NCBI GenBank assembly: GCA_016839955.1
Contig: JAEOTI010000380.1
Coordinates: forward strand, 1-6,314
Direction: 5' to 3'
Length of the DNA stretch: 6,314 bases
Origin: Candidatus Hodarchaeota archaeon
Lineage (GTDB): Archaea > Asgardarchaeota > Heimdallarchaeia > Hodarchaeales > YT1-057
The translations under genes and the position numbers were made by a program. This document shows, in pieces, positions 1 to 5,391 of the stretch (positions are counted from its first letter, which is position 1; each line of letters starts with the position of its first letter). The notes below the pieces were generated by a model. That model saw only the letters and a list, made by a program, of their open reading frames with translations, was not told the origin of the DNA and did not search any database.

Positions 1-1
1 A

Positions 2-1075
2 TATGAACTTGTAAAACATTACAGAAAACATGATTACATAAGAATACTAGTCTGTCCTCCTAAATTATCAATAATATATGCCCTTCTTTTCTTTTTTCTA
101 AAAGCAACCACAAATACGCGGTTAGTTATCCACCTTAGGAAACAATCTCCTAAACCTCTAGATTTATTGAAAAAAGTGCTAAATAAAAGAATAAAATATA
201 TTATTGAATTAGAAGGCGATCCTGTATCAGAAAACGATTATCTTCTAAGACATCCTTATAAAGAGAACTTCTATAACGACTTTATAGAGGGAACAAATAG
301 TTACATTAAGAAATTACCAAATCAACTAAGTAGAGCTGATTATATATTAACAGTTACAGAAAAACTAAAAGAATTACTTGACCAGAGGTATCCTACTCTC
401 AACATTTGTGAAAAAGCAAGTGTAATCCCAACTGGTGTTGATATCAATAAAATTTACTTCTCTGATAAAGTGAGAGAAAACGTAAGAAGAGAACTAGGAC
501 TAGAAAACAAATTCTTAGTGATATATATTGGAAATGCATTCTACAGTTGGCAAAATGTATTCAGAACAATTGAGGTTTTTCGTTTAATAAAAGAAAAAAT
601 AAAATCAAACGCTTTCTTGATCCTTCTAGTCAGAAAAAACGACCATCCGATTGTGAAAGAATTTCTCCTAAAAATTGGAATATCAGAAGCGGACTTTCTG
701 CTTAGTCAAGTACCACATACCAATATTCATAATTATTTGAATGCGGCTGATTTAGGAGTTCTACTAAGACATCCCCATAAAATGAACGAAGTCTGTAGTC
801 CTGGAAAATTTGGGGAGTATTTATCCGCTGGACTCCCTGTCATCTCAACAAGTGTGGTTACCGATTTTTCTGCGGAAATTCACAAAAATAATTATGGAAT
901 TATTCTAAATAATATGGACAACGACAATGAGATAATTATGAAAATCAATTCATTTTTAGAATATGATAAAGAAAAAAGAGTGAAGATCAGTGAATGGGCT
1001 AAGAGGAAATTTTCTACATCTATATATGCTCAAGAATATGTCGATGTTTTGCTCAGGCTCGCTACTAATGATTAA
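2..1075 (+). CDS. GT-B glycosyltransferase, GT4-like, 5' end outside the window
   Basis: Probable nucleotide-sugar-dependent glycosyltransferase acting at the cytosolic face of the membrane in surface glycan assembly. The frame is open from base 2 without a stop, giving 357 residues. A TTG at 167 could be taken as a start, but the 55 codons before it read as normal N-terminal GT-B sequence, so the true start lies left of the window. Seen: an N-terminal Rossmann-like half containing YIIELEGDPVSEN (about 194-232), then the linker IPTGVD, then FLVIYIGNAFYSW opening the C-terminal half. The donor-site signature SPGKFGEYLSAGLPVIST begins at 796; its EYL glutamate corresponds to the conserved second Glu of the GT4 E-x7-E region. 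No signal peptide is visible. Sugar specificity cannot be read from the sequence. The next gene follows on the same strand after 254 bases, too far to assume co-transcription. Confidence 0.88.
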   Translation, partial: YELVKHYRKHDYIRILVCPPKLSIIYALLFFFLKATTNTRLVIHLRKQSPKPLDLLKKVLNKRIKYIIELEGDPVSENDYLLRHPYKENFYNDFIEGTNSYIKKLPNQLSRADYILTVTEKLKELLDQRYPTLNICEKASVIPTGVDINKIYFSDKVRENVRRELGLENKFLVIYIGNAFYSWQNVFRTIEVFRLIKEKIKSNAFLILLVRKNDHPIVKEFLLKIGISEADFLLSQVPHTNIHNYLNAADLGVLLRHPHKMNEVCSPGKFGEYLSAGLPVISTSVVTDFSAEIHKNNYGIILNNMDNDNEIIMKINSFLEYDKEKRVKISEWAKRKFSTSIYAQEYVDVLLRLATND

Positions 1076-1118
1076 TTGCTTTATTCCAACGTAATTACAA
1101 CAAATCCTTCCTAACTGT

Positions 1119-1138
1119 GCTTTTTGGTAATTTTTGAG
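1119..1138 (+). terminator. T-rich tract, possible archaeal-type terminator
   Basis: Two runs of five T separated by GGTAA lie about 45 bases after the glycosyltransferase stop. No stable hairpin precedes them. T-rich tracts alone terminate transcription in archaea, so this is plausible if the host is archaeal, but the composition is AT-rich anyway. Confidence 0.3.
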
Positions 1139-1230
1139 TGATGAGACTGAAATGTTTATGGTAAAGCTAGTAGAATCCATTTTAATCATTTCTCAACCTA
1201 ATAACAATGTTAAAATTACAGATAAAATTC

Positions 1231-1236
1231 TTTATA
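1231..1236 (+). promoter_or_regulatory. TATA-like box (TTTATA)
   Basis: TTTATA sits about 95 bases before the asparagine-synthetase-like start. A transcript starting some 25 bases downstream would have a 5' leader of roughly 70 bases containing the palindrome at 1304-1318. Such hexamers are frequent by chance in sequence this AT-rich. Confidence 0.2.
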
Positions 1237-1303
1237 GAAGTAATAACTCCGTTGCTTTGGAAAATTAAAGATAAAAGAATCGCGAATATTGTGGGATCAA
1301 GTA

Positions 1304-1318
1304 TAGATTATTAATCTA
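1304..1318. promoter_or_regulatory. Perfect 7+1+7 palindrome upstream of the amidotransferase gene
   Basis: TAGATTA, one T, then TAATCTA forms a perfect inverted repeat ending 11 bases before the ATG at 1330. Its position and symmetry suit a dimeric regulator site overlapping the start region. As a hairpin it would have a one-base loop, so a DNA site is more likely than an RNA structure. The regulator is unknown, and an AT-rich palindrome of this size can arise by chance. Confidence 0.35.
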
Positions 1319-1329
1319 AGCAGGCAGGA

Positions 1330-3168
1330 ATGATGACAGGGTTATTCGGATGGTTTAATACTGATAAAGACACTCTCTATGAAAGAGAGAGAGAAAATCT
1401 AGTAAAAAACTTGTTACCCAAGAATTTTAAGATTAATTCGGTCATTTATTCAGATTCATGTCTTGTGTGCAGTTTCAGTGCATATCAGAACATTCCATCG
1501 AAGTTTGAAAAAATAAAAGGGAAATTTATTGTTACCTGTGGTGAGATTTACAATAACGAAATTTCTAAACTAGAAAAATCAATTATCAAGTTATATGAAA
1601 CAAATGAATTGGACAAATTACGAGATTATAACGGAACGTTTGCAGCTGCTATATATGATGAAAAAAGGAACAAACTTACACTTATAAATGACCGATATGG
1701 TCTAAAAAAGTTATTTTATTATCATAATGAGAATTTTTTTTGTTTTGGGCCGAAAATTAGCCCTCTATTAAGATATGTGCCGAAAAAATCATTAAGAAAA
1801 GATGCTATTCTCGATTTTTTTCTGTTTGGATATGTTCTTGGAAATAAAACTTTCTTTAATCAGATAAATCAACTCCCATATGCATCTATTTTGGAATTTT
1901 CAAGGGAGGGTTTAAAACTTAAGAAATATTGGGATTATGAATATCTTGAGGAATATAAATCGAAATCAAAAGAAGTATTACATAAATTAACCCATTTATG
2001 GGAAAAAGCAGTAGAGCGAAGAATAAAGAGAAATAATAAAATTATTATCCCCCTTAGTGGAGGACTCGATTCTCGTGCAATACTAGCGACAGCTCTTAGA
2101 TTCACATCTAAGGATAATATAGTCACGTTTACCTTCGGTGAAAAGGGGAGCTTCGACTTTGAAATCGGAAAGATGGTTGCCAAAAAACTTGGAGTCAAGA
2201 ATATTTCACTCGGAGTAGAAAAAGGAAATTATGAGGAACAATATGATTGTTCTATGGATGATGTTGAAGGAATGATTGATCTTACTCCCTATTTTTCAAT
2301 ACATCAATATGCAAAAATGAAAGATTTTGGAGATGTAATGTTTTCAGGTACAAAGATTGATGTATTATTAGGACGGCATATTTTGTCTGATATATTTTCT
2401 GATGATCTCTTAAATAAGAAAATTTCATCTAAAGAGGAATTCATTGAAGTAAAAGAGTTAATTTTTAAGCACCAAAAGTTGAACGACGAAAAAGAGGTAC
2501 AAAAATTATTTCATCCTGACTTCTTGGGAAACATCGATCTTAAGTCTTCATTCGACAATTCTTTTAAAGATCTCAACGATATTATTTCAAATAAAAATTT
2601 CCCAAATTATTTTGCTCTTTGGGATTATGTCCATCGATGGATTAAATATATATATTTTGCAGTTTTTCGAAATAGAGGTCTTTTTAATTATATTACAATG
2701 CTAGATACCGATTTAGTGGATTTCACGTTAAAACTGGCTCCAAAATTAAGATTAAATGAAGATTTATACATAAAAATGCTTCTAACGACATATCCAGAGA
2801 TATATAAACTTCCTGTAAAGAACAATTTTGGATTAAATTTAAACGCTGGTAAGATATTTGTATTTTTAAGAAGAGCTGAGCTGTTTTCAAAGAGAAAGAT
2901 AAATGAAATATCAACTAAGTTCATAAAGAAGAATATGTTCCAAGAGAAAAGGTTAAATTATCTTGATTATGATGATCTCCTTCGACGTGACAAAGAGTAT
3001 AGGGAGTATATGAGAAAAAAGTTAACAAAAATTGAAGAGAGACATTTCTTTGACAAGAATTACATTGAATACATCTGGAAAACACATTTACAAGGGAAAA
3101 AGAATTATATGAATCTTATTGGGCTATTGGTCACATTTGAGTTGTTTTTAGAAAGGTTTGTTGATTGA
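1330..3168 (+). CDS. Asparagine-synthetase-like amidotransferase lacking the glutaminase cysteine
   Basis: 612-residue member of the asparagine synthetase B superfamily. The N-terminal class II glutaminase-like domain covers about residues 1-195 and the C-terminal ATP-pyrophosphatase domain about 215-560. Seen in the synthetase half: PP-loop PLSGGLDSRAILA (SGGLDS at 243-248), a second nucleotide-site segment FSGTKIDVLLGRH (338-350), and a family-typical RNRGLFNYITMLDTDLVDF region. The glutaminase half keeps the fold landmarks CGEIYN (70-75) and DRYGLKKLFYY (121-131). It lacks the nucleophile: the usual M-C-G-I start is M-T-G-L, the NGE motif has become CGE, and no HRGPD motif is seen. It may therefore use free ammonia or another amine. 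The expected chemistry is ATP-driven adenylation of a carboxylate, then amide formation. In a glycan locus the acceptor could be a uronic acid, as for WbpS-type O-antigen enzymes; that is inference. Two ATGs are adjacent (1330, 1333), with AGGCAGGA directly upstream too close for a normal Shine-Dalgarno. The 1333 start aligns better with the MCG-type N-terminus. Confidence 0.85.
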   Translation: MMTGLFGWFNTDKDTLYERERENLVKNLLPKNFKINSVIYSDSCLVCSFSAYQNIPSKFEKIKGKFIVTCGEIYNNEISKLEKSIIKLYETNELDKLRDYNGTFAAAIYDEKRNKLTLINDRYGLKKLFYYHNENFFCFGPKISPLLRYVPKKSLRKDAILDFFLFGYVLGNKTFFNQINQLPYASILEFSREGLKLKKYWDYEYLEEYKSKSKEVLHKLTHLWEKAVERRIKRNNKIIIPLSGGLDSRAILATALRFTSKDNIVTFTFGEKGSFDFEIGKMVAKKLGVKNISLGVEKGNYEEQYDCSMDDVEGMIDLTPYFSIHQYAKMKDFGDVMFSGTKIDVLLGRHILSDIFSDDLLNKKISSKEEFIEVKELIFKHQKLNDEKEVQKLFHPDFLGNIDLKSSFDNSFKDLNDIISNKNFPNYFALWDYVHRWIKYIYFAVFRNRGLFNYITMLDTDLVDFTLKLAPKLRLNEDLYIKMLLTTYPEIYKLPVKNNFGLNLNAGKIFVFLRRAELFSKRKINEISTKFIKKNMFQEKRLNYLDYDDLLRRDKEYREYMRKKLTKIEERHFFDKNYIEYIWKTHLQGKKNYMNLIGLLVTFELFLERFVD

Positions 3169-3193
3169 AATGAGGGCTGGTATTCTTACTAGC

Positions 3194-3228
3194 GTTTTTA
3201 CTTTCTCAAACTATTCAAAATAAATATT
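3194..3228. terminator. Convergent T-rich spacer, possible two-way termination
   Basis: Only 60 bases separate the two converging genes. Read on +, GTTTTTACTTTCTC (3194-3207) follows the amidotransferase stop by about 25 bases. Read on -, a T-rich tract with ATATTTATTTTG (about 3216-3227) directly follows the CapA-like stop. A weak inverted repeat (TACTAG at 3187-3192 with CTAGTA at 3229-3234) is too widely spaced to be convincing. Confidence 0.35.
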
Positions 3229-4422
3229 CTAGTAGATGTATTTTCTAATCTTAGATATAGCCTCGTTTTTTAGAAAGTTTAAGATATAAGAAATTGTTTT
3301 TGGACGAATCTTTGAGATAGGTCCTAAGAATTCTTTTTCTCTTATAAGAATGGCTAATTCTTTTTTATGTTCATCATGCGCTTTTTTAATAATTTCTGCA
3401 GTCTTTTTTCGATGGTATTCATACCAAAAGTGCTTATATTTTTCTTCTTCCCAATTAAAGGGGAGAGAAATTTCTTTGATAAGTTTCTGAACTTTTTTAG
3501 GTTCGTTGTGAAATATGACCTCTGTTTTTATGTCTTTTAATGGAATTACACGCAATTCTGTTTGTTTATCTAGGTGAAAATCAATAATGGCTAGAATTCC
3601 TACTCTTGAAGTTGAACTCCATTGATGTAATGAACCTGTCCCGTCTTTGTGTCTAAAGTCAGGAAAAAAGAAATTTCCTAAGCTATATAATATTGGACAA
3701 TTCTTGTGCCATTCAATTCCTTGTATGACATGAGGATGATGTCCAATAACAATTTTTGAACCCATGTCTATTGCAAGTTTTGCTAAAGCCCTTTGTTTAG
3801 GAGATGGGAACCGAAAAAACTCATATCCCCAATGAAATATCACACAAATATTCTCAGTAACAGCTTTTGCTTCATTGATCGCGGATATCATCTCGCTTTC
3901 ATTTATCGAAGCACAGCCAAATGATCTCCTTGTGGCTAAAATAGATTTTACATTAATTTTATCAGTGGTAAATGCCAAAAAAGCAAAAGTTTCGTCGTTA
4001 AGTTTTATGAAAAGCGGTTTTTGGGCTTCTTCAGTATCCTTGCCAGCTCCAAAATAAAAAAATTGGTTTTTTTCAAGGATCCTAATTGTTTCTTCAAAAC
4101 TTCTGACCCCAAAATCTGAAATGTGATTATTAGCAAGTGACACAATCTTGTTACAGTTTAGATTTTTCATTGAGAACAATGATTCTGGAGGTGAATATAA
4201 TAAAGATGATTTATCACTCCTAGGATCACTAGATTTGGATAATGTAGTCTCTAAATTGAATACAAAAGCAGTAACATCAGTTAGACTTTTAAATAACGAA
4301 AAAAATAAATCTTCATATCTTATTTTATGTTTAGTTTTTAGGTTCTCGAATTCGCCACCCAACATTACGTCTCCACAAAATGCGATGCTGATTCTATCAC
4401 CAACCTTATTATTTTGAACCAC
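3229..4422 (-). CDS. CapA-family (PGA_cap) metallophosphatase-like protein
   Basis: Member of the CapA/poly-gamma-glutamate capsule family, which has a calcineurin-like metallophosphoesterase fold. The family is linked to capsule polymer synthesis or export, but the reaction is uncertain for most members. Numbering from the longest start (4437), motifs in order: GDVMLGG (22-28), NLETTL (61-66), LANNHISDFG (101-110), HWGYEF (202-207), GHHPHVIQG (232-240) and YSLGNFFF (251-258). These carry the Asp, Glu, Asn and His residues expected to bind metals. All appear present, so the core looks intact. No signal peptide or membrane segment is seen, so it appears cytosolic. After about residue 310 comes a lysine- and glutamate-rich, helical tail of some 90 residues outside the core. 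No ATG start exists: an in-frame stop lies at 4453-4455, leaving TTG at 4437 or GTG at 4422. I prefer GTG, because GGAGAT lies 7 bases before it. It converges with the amidotransferase. Confidence 0.88.
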   Translation of the reverse strand: MVQNNKVGDRISIAFCGDVMLGGEFENLKTKHKIRYEDLFFSLFKSLTDVTAFVFNLETTLSKSSDPRSDKSSLLYSPPESLFSMKNLNCNKIVSLANNHISDFGVRSFEETIRILEKNQFFYFGAGKDTEEAQKPLFIKLNDETFAFLAFTTDKINVKSILATRRSFGCASINESEMISAINEAKAVTENICVIFHWGYEFFRFPSPKQRALAKLAIDMGSKIVIGHHPHVIQGIEWHKNCPILYSLGNFFFPDFRHKDGTGSLHQWSSTSRVGILAIIDFHLDKQTELRVIPLKDIKTEVIFHNEPKKVQKLIKEISLPFNWEEEKYKHFWYEYHRKKTAEIIKKAHDEHKKELAILIREKEFLGPISKIRPKTISYILNFLKNEAISKIRKYIY

Positions 4423-4429
4423 TAGACAG

Positions 4430-4435
4430 ATCTCC
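4430..4435 (-). promoter_or_regulatory. Shine-Dalgarno site favouring the GTG start
   Basis: On the minus strand GGAGAT ends 7 bases before GTG at 4422. If the upstream TTG (4437) were the start, this site would lie inside the coding region. It is the clearest ribosome-binding site in the window. Confidence 0.5.
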
Positions 4436-4455
4436 AAGTGTTCAGACTTATTTTA

Positions 4456-4467
4456 ACATCTAGATGT
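4456..4467. promoter_or_regulatory. Perfect 12-bp palindrome at the predicted capA-like transcription start
   Basis: ACATCTAGATGT is self-complementary over all 12 bases. It lies about 25 bases downstream of the TATA-like CTTATAG (4484-4490, minus strand), exactly where transcription of the CapA-like gene would be expected to begin, and 33 bases before the preferred GTG. That placement suits a repressor operator. The half-site ACATC/GATGT recurs in the inverted repeat at 4547-4563. Confidence 0.35.
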
Positions 4468-4483
4468 ACTATTAAAATTGGTT

Positions 4484-4490
4484 CTATAAG
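4484..4490 (-). promoter_or_regulatory. TATA-like box for the CapA-like gene
   Basis: Minus-strand CTTATAG lies about 47 bases before TTG 4437 and 62 before GTG 4422. With archaeal spacing, transcription would start near 4460 and leave a short leader containing the GGAGAT site. This rests on position and composition only. Confidence 0.3.
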
Positions 4491-4546
4491 TGTCTAATCT
4501 TGATTTCGTAAAAAAATCAAATATTTTGGGCCAATGTAAAAGACAT

Positions 4547-4563
4547 GATGTAGATCTTACATC
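4547..4563. repeat. 6-bp inverted repeat with half-sites shared with 4456-4467
   Basis: GATGTA and TACATC flank five bases (GATCT). The GATGT/ACATC half-site is the same as in the palindrome near the CapA-like start, in the opposite arrangement. The two GATGT copies start 84 bases apart. It could be a second site for one regulator or a chance AT-rich repeat. Confidence 0.25.
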
Positions 4564-4567
4564 AATT

Positions 4568-4751
4568 GTTCAGCTTTTGATCAATGAACAGTCTTTATAT
4601 TATTGGTGTTGTGGGAAATCCTGGATAAAAAAGAATTGTGCTTCATATTTTAGCTAATAAAACCAACAGCTTATGAAGACTGAGAAAGAAATGATCGATG
4701 GTTCTAATTAAGAATTTTCACATACACCCCTTCCAGAATATAAGAAAGATA
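4568..4751. other. Non-coding stretch, no gene supported
   Basis: No frame on either strand shows a convincing protein. There is a small inverted repeat (TGTTCA 4567-4572 with TGAACA 4585-4590). A 14-codon frame from ATG 4584 reads MNSLYIIGVVGNPG, then hits stops; it is too short to assign. This may be decayed sequence continuous with the pseudogene that follows. Confidence 0.4.
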
Positions 4752-5038
4752 TCATACAGAATAGATAACGGTTTGATTTGTACTGAGAAGGAGTTCCCAA
4801 ATAGTAGGAAAGACCTCACCCTCTGATAATCCCCTAATATCTTGCCCATAGTCATAGACATTTACATAATCCTTGAAGTCATAGACATTTACATAATCCT
4901 TGAATCTGGCGTAATTCCAGTATAGATCCAGATACCGAGAAATCCTATTAGTAAAGATATAATGACGTAAAAACTTAAGAGAATTTCGTGAATCTCGATC
5001 TTTTTTGATACGAATTTCTTGATAAAATTTCCAGACAT
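4752..5038 (-). pseudogene. Frameshifted small single-pass membrane protein gene (minus copy)
   Basis: From ATG 5038 on the minus strand a 49-codon frame runs to TAA at 4889-4891. It has a Lys-rich N-terminus followed by one hydrophobic segment (about residues 19-40, including LLSFYVIISLLIGFLGIWIY). Near residue 45 the similarity moves to another frame, which continues through two copies of FKDYVNVYD, then YDYGQDIRGLSEGEVFP and LLLSTNQTVIYSV, ending at TGA 4752-4754. Adding one base near 4904 and removing the 27-base duplication restores a single frame of 87 codons, so one indel plus one duplication explains the damage. The intact product would be a small protein with a cytosolic basic end, one membrane span and a tail of about 45 residues. 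I do not recognise the family. The diverged plus-strand copy at 5204-5363 supports a real ancestral gene. A translated 49-residue peptide remains possible. Confidence 0.5.
4850..4903. repeat. Perfect 27-bp tandem duplication (two copies)
   Basis: The units 4850-4876 and 4877-4903 are identical and contiguous. Each unit encodes FKDYVNVYD on the minus strand, and 27 is divisible by 3, so the duplication itself does not shift the frame. Perfect identity in a decayed gene implies a recent event. The plus-strand paralogue lacks the duplication. Confidence 0.95.
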
Positions 5039-5072
5039 TGTATTCTTAACCGATAAACTGTAAATTATAAGA

Positions 5073-5078
5073 TTTATA
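5073..5078 (-). promoter_or_regulatory. TATA-like box before the small membrane-protein pseudogene
   Basis: Minus-strand TATAAA lies 34 bases before ATG 5038. Archaeal spacing would put the transcript start about 10 bases before the ATG, giving a near-leaderless message. A second candidate, TTTAAA, lies slightly further upstream (about 5091-5096). This would mean the remnant could still be transcribed. Confidence 0.3.
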
Positions 5079-5203
5079 CCTCTGAAAGGATTTAAAGATT
5101 TGTGTAGTAGATTGTTACTAAACTAATTCCTTATTAAACATTTTTTAATGAATTATCGTGAATTCATAAGTGGCCTTTCAATTGCTGATTCTGGAAGACT
5201 CGA

Positions 5204-5363
5204 ATGGAATGGTTCTTCTTTATAATAGTATGTATAATTGGACATTTTCCAGAGCTATGCGGATATTTATGATTATGGGCAAGATGTAAGGATATTTGCT
5301 GAGCGCGAGGTTTTCCCCAGTAATTGTGTAATCCTTTTTAATACAAATCAACTTATTTTATAA
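5204..5363 (+). pseudogene. Decayed copy of the same small membrane-protein gene (plus copy)
   Basis: From ATG 5204 one frame gives the hydrophobic stretch EWFFFIIVCIIGHFPE and soon stops. A second frame from about 5247 gives FQSYADIYDYGQDVRIF, then AEREVFPSN and LFNTNQLIL, ending at TAA 5361-5363. Its C-terminal part aligns with the minus copy over 28 residues from YDYGQD to TNQ, with 16 identities by my hand alignment. The two copies share the 12 bases TATGGGCAAGAT. The order of hydrophobic segment, CCAGA, and DYG peptide is the same in both. Three stop codons lie at 5220-5240 in the C-terminal frame, so no continuous product is possible. The left boundary is uncertain because the N-terminal region is not recognisable. 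Confidence 0.5.
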
Positions 5364-5370
5364 GTTTTTT
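5350..5370 (+). terminator. AT-rich hairpin plus T run
   Basis: AACTTAT and ATAAGTT form a 7-bp stem with a TTT loop, continuing into six T residues (5365-5370). It overlaps the stop of the plus-strand pseudogene, where its terminator would be expected. The stem is nearly all A-T, so it is weak as an intrinsic terminator. Confidence 0.4.
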
Positions 5371-5374
5371 AGGG

Positions 5375-5385
5375 TTAAAAATAAA
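5375..5385 (-). terminator. T-rich tract after the epimerase stop
   Basis: Read on the minus strand, TTTATTTTTAA begins 6 bases after the epimerase stop. No hairpin precedes it, consistent with archaeal-type poly-T termination. The next minus-strand coding remnant begins more than 300 bases away, so the epimerase transcript probably ends here. Confidence 0.4.
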
Positions 5386-5391
5386 CTGAGA

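Noticed and set aside
167..169. TTG as the start of the glycosyltransferase
   Set aside because: The frame is open to the left edge and the upstream codons read as typical N-terminal GT-B sequence.
956..1189. Minus-strand open frame overlapping the end of the glycosyltransferase
   Set aside because: Largely antisense to a well-supported gene, with no recognisable motifs.
1935..2198. Minus-strand open frame inside the amidotransferase gene
   Set aside because: Antisense shadow of the ATP-binding region. The same applies to minus frames at 2688-2924 and 2723-2914 and plus frames at 3875-4057 and 4148-4417 inside the CapA-like gene.
4584..4680. Plus-strand frame starting MNSLYIIGVVGNPG, resembling a P-loop start
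   Set aside because: It stops after 14 codons, the G-K-S/T residues are absent, and the in-frame continuation contains further stops. Too little to call a remnant.
4850..4903. CRISPR-like array
   Set aside because: The two 27-base units are directly adjacent with no spacer, and there are only two copies.
4885..4910. Programmed ribosomal frameshifting joining the membrane segment to the DYG tail
   Set aside because: The minus copy needs a -1 shift and the plus copy a +1 shift, and no slippery heptamer is visible at the junction. Independent decay is simpler.
4752..5045. A minus-strand frame of about 98 codons open from 5045 to 4752
   Set aside because: It has no ATG, GTG or TTG, and its first half is a charged, non-family-like peptide. 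The alternative frame from ATG 5038 encodes a clear membrane segment in that half, so a frameshifted gene explains the region better.
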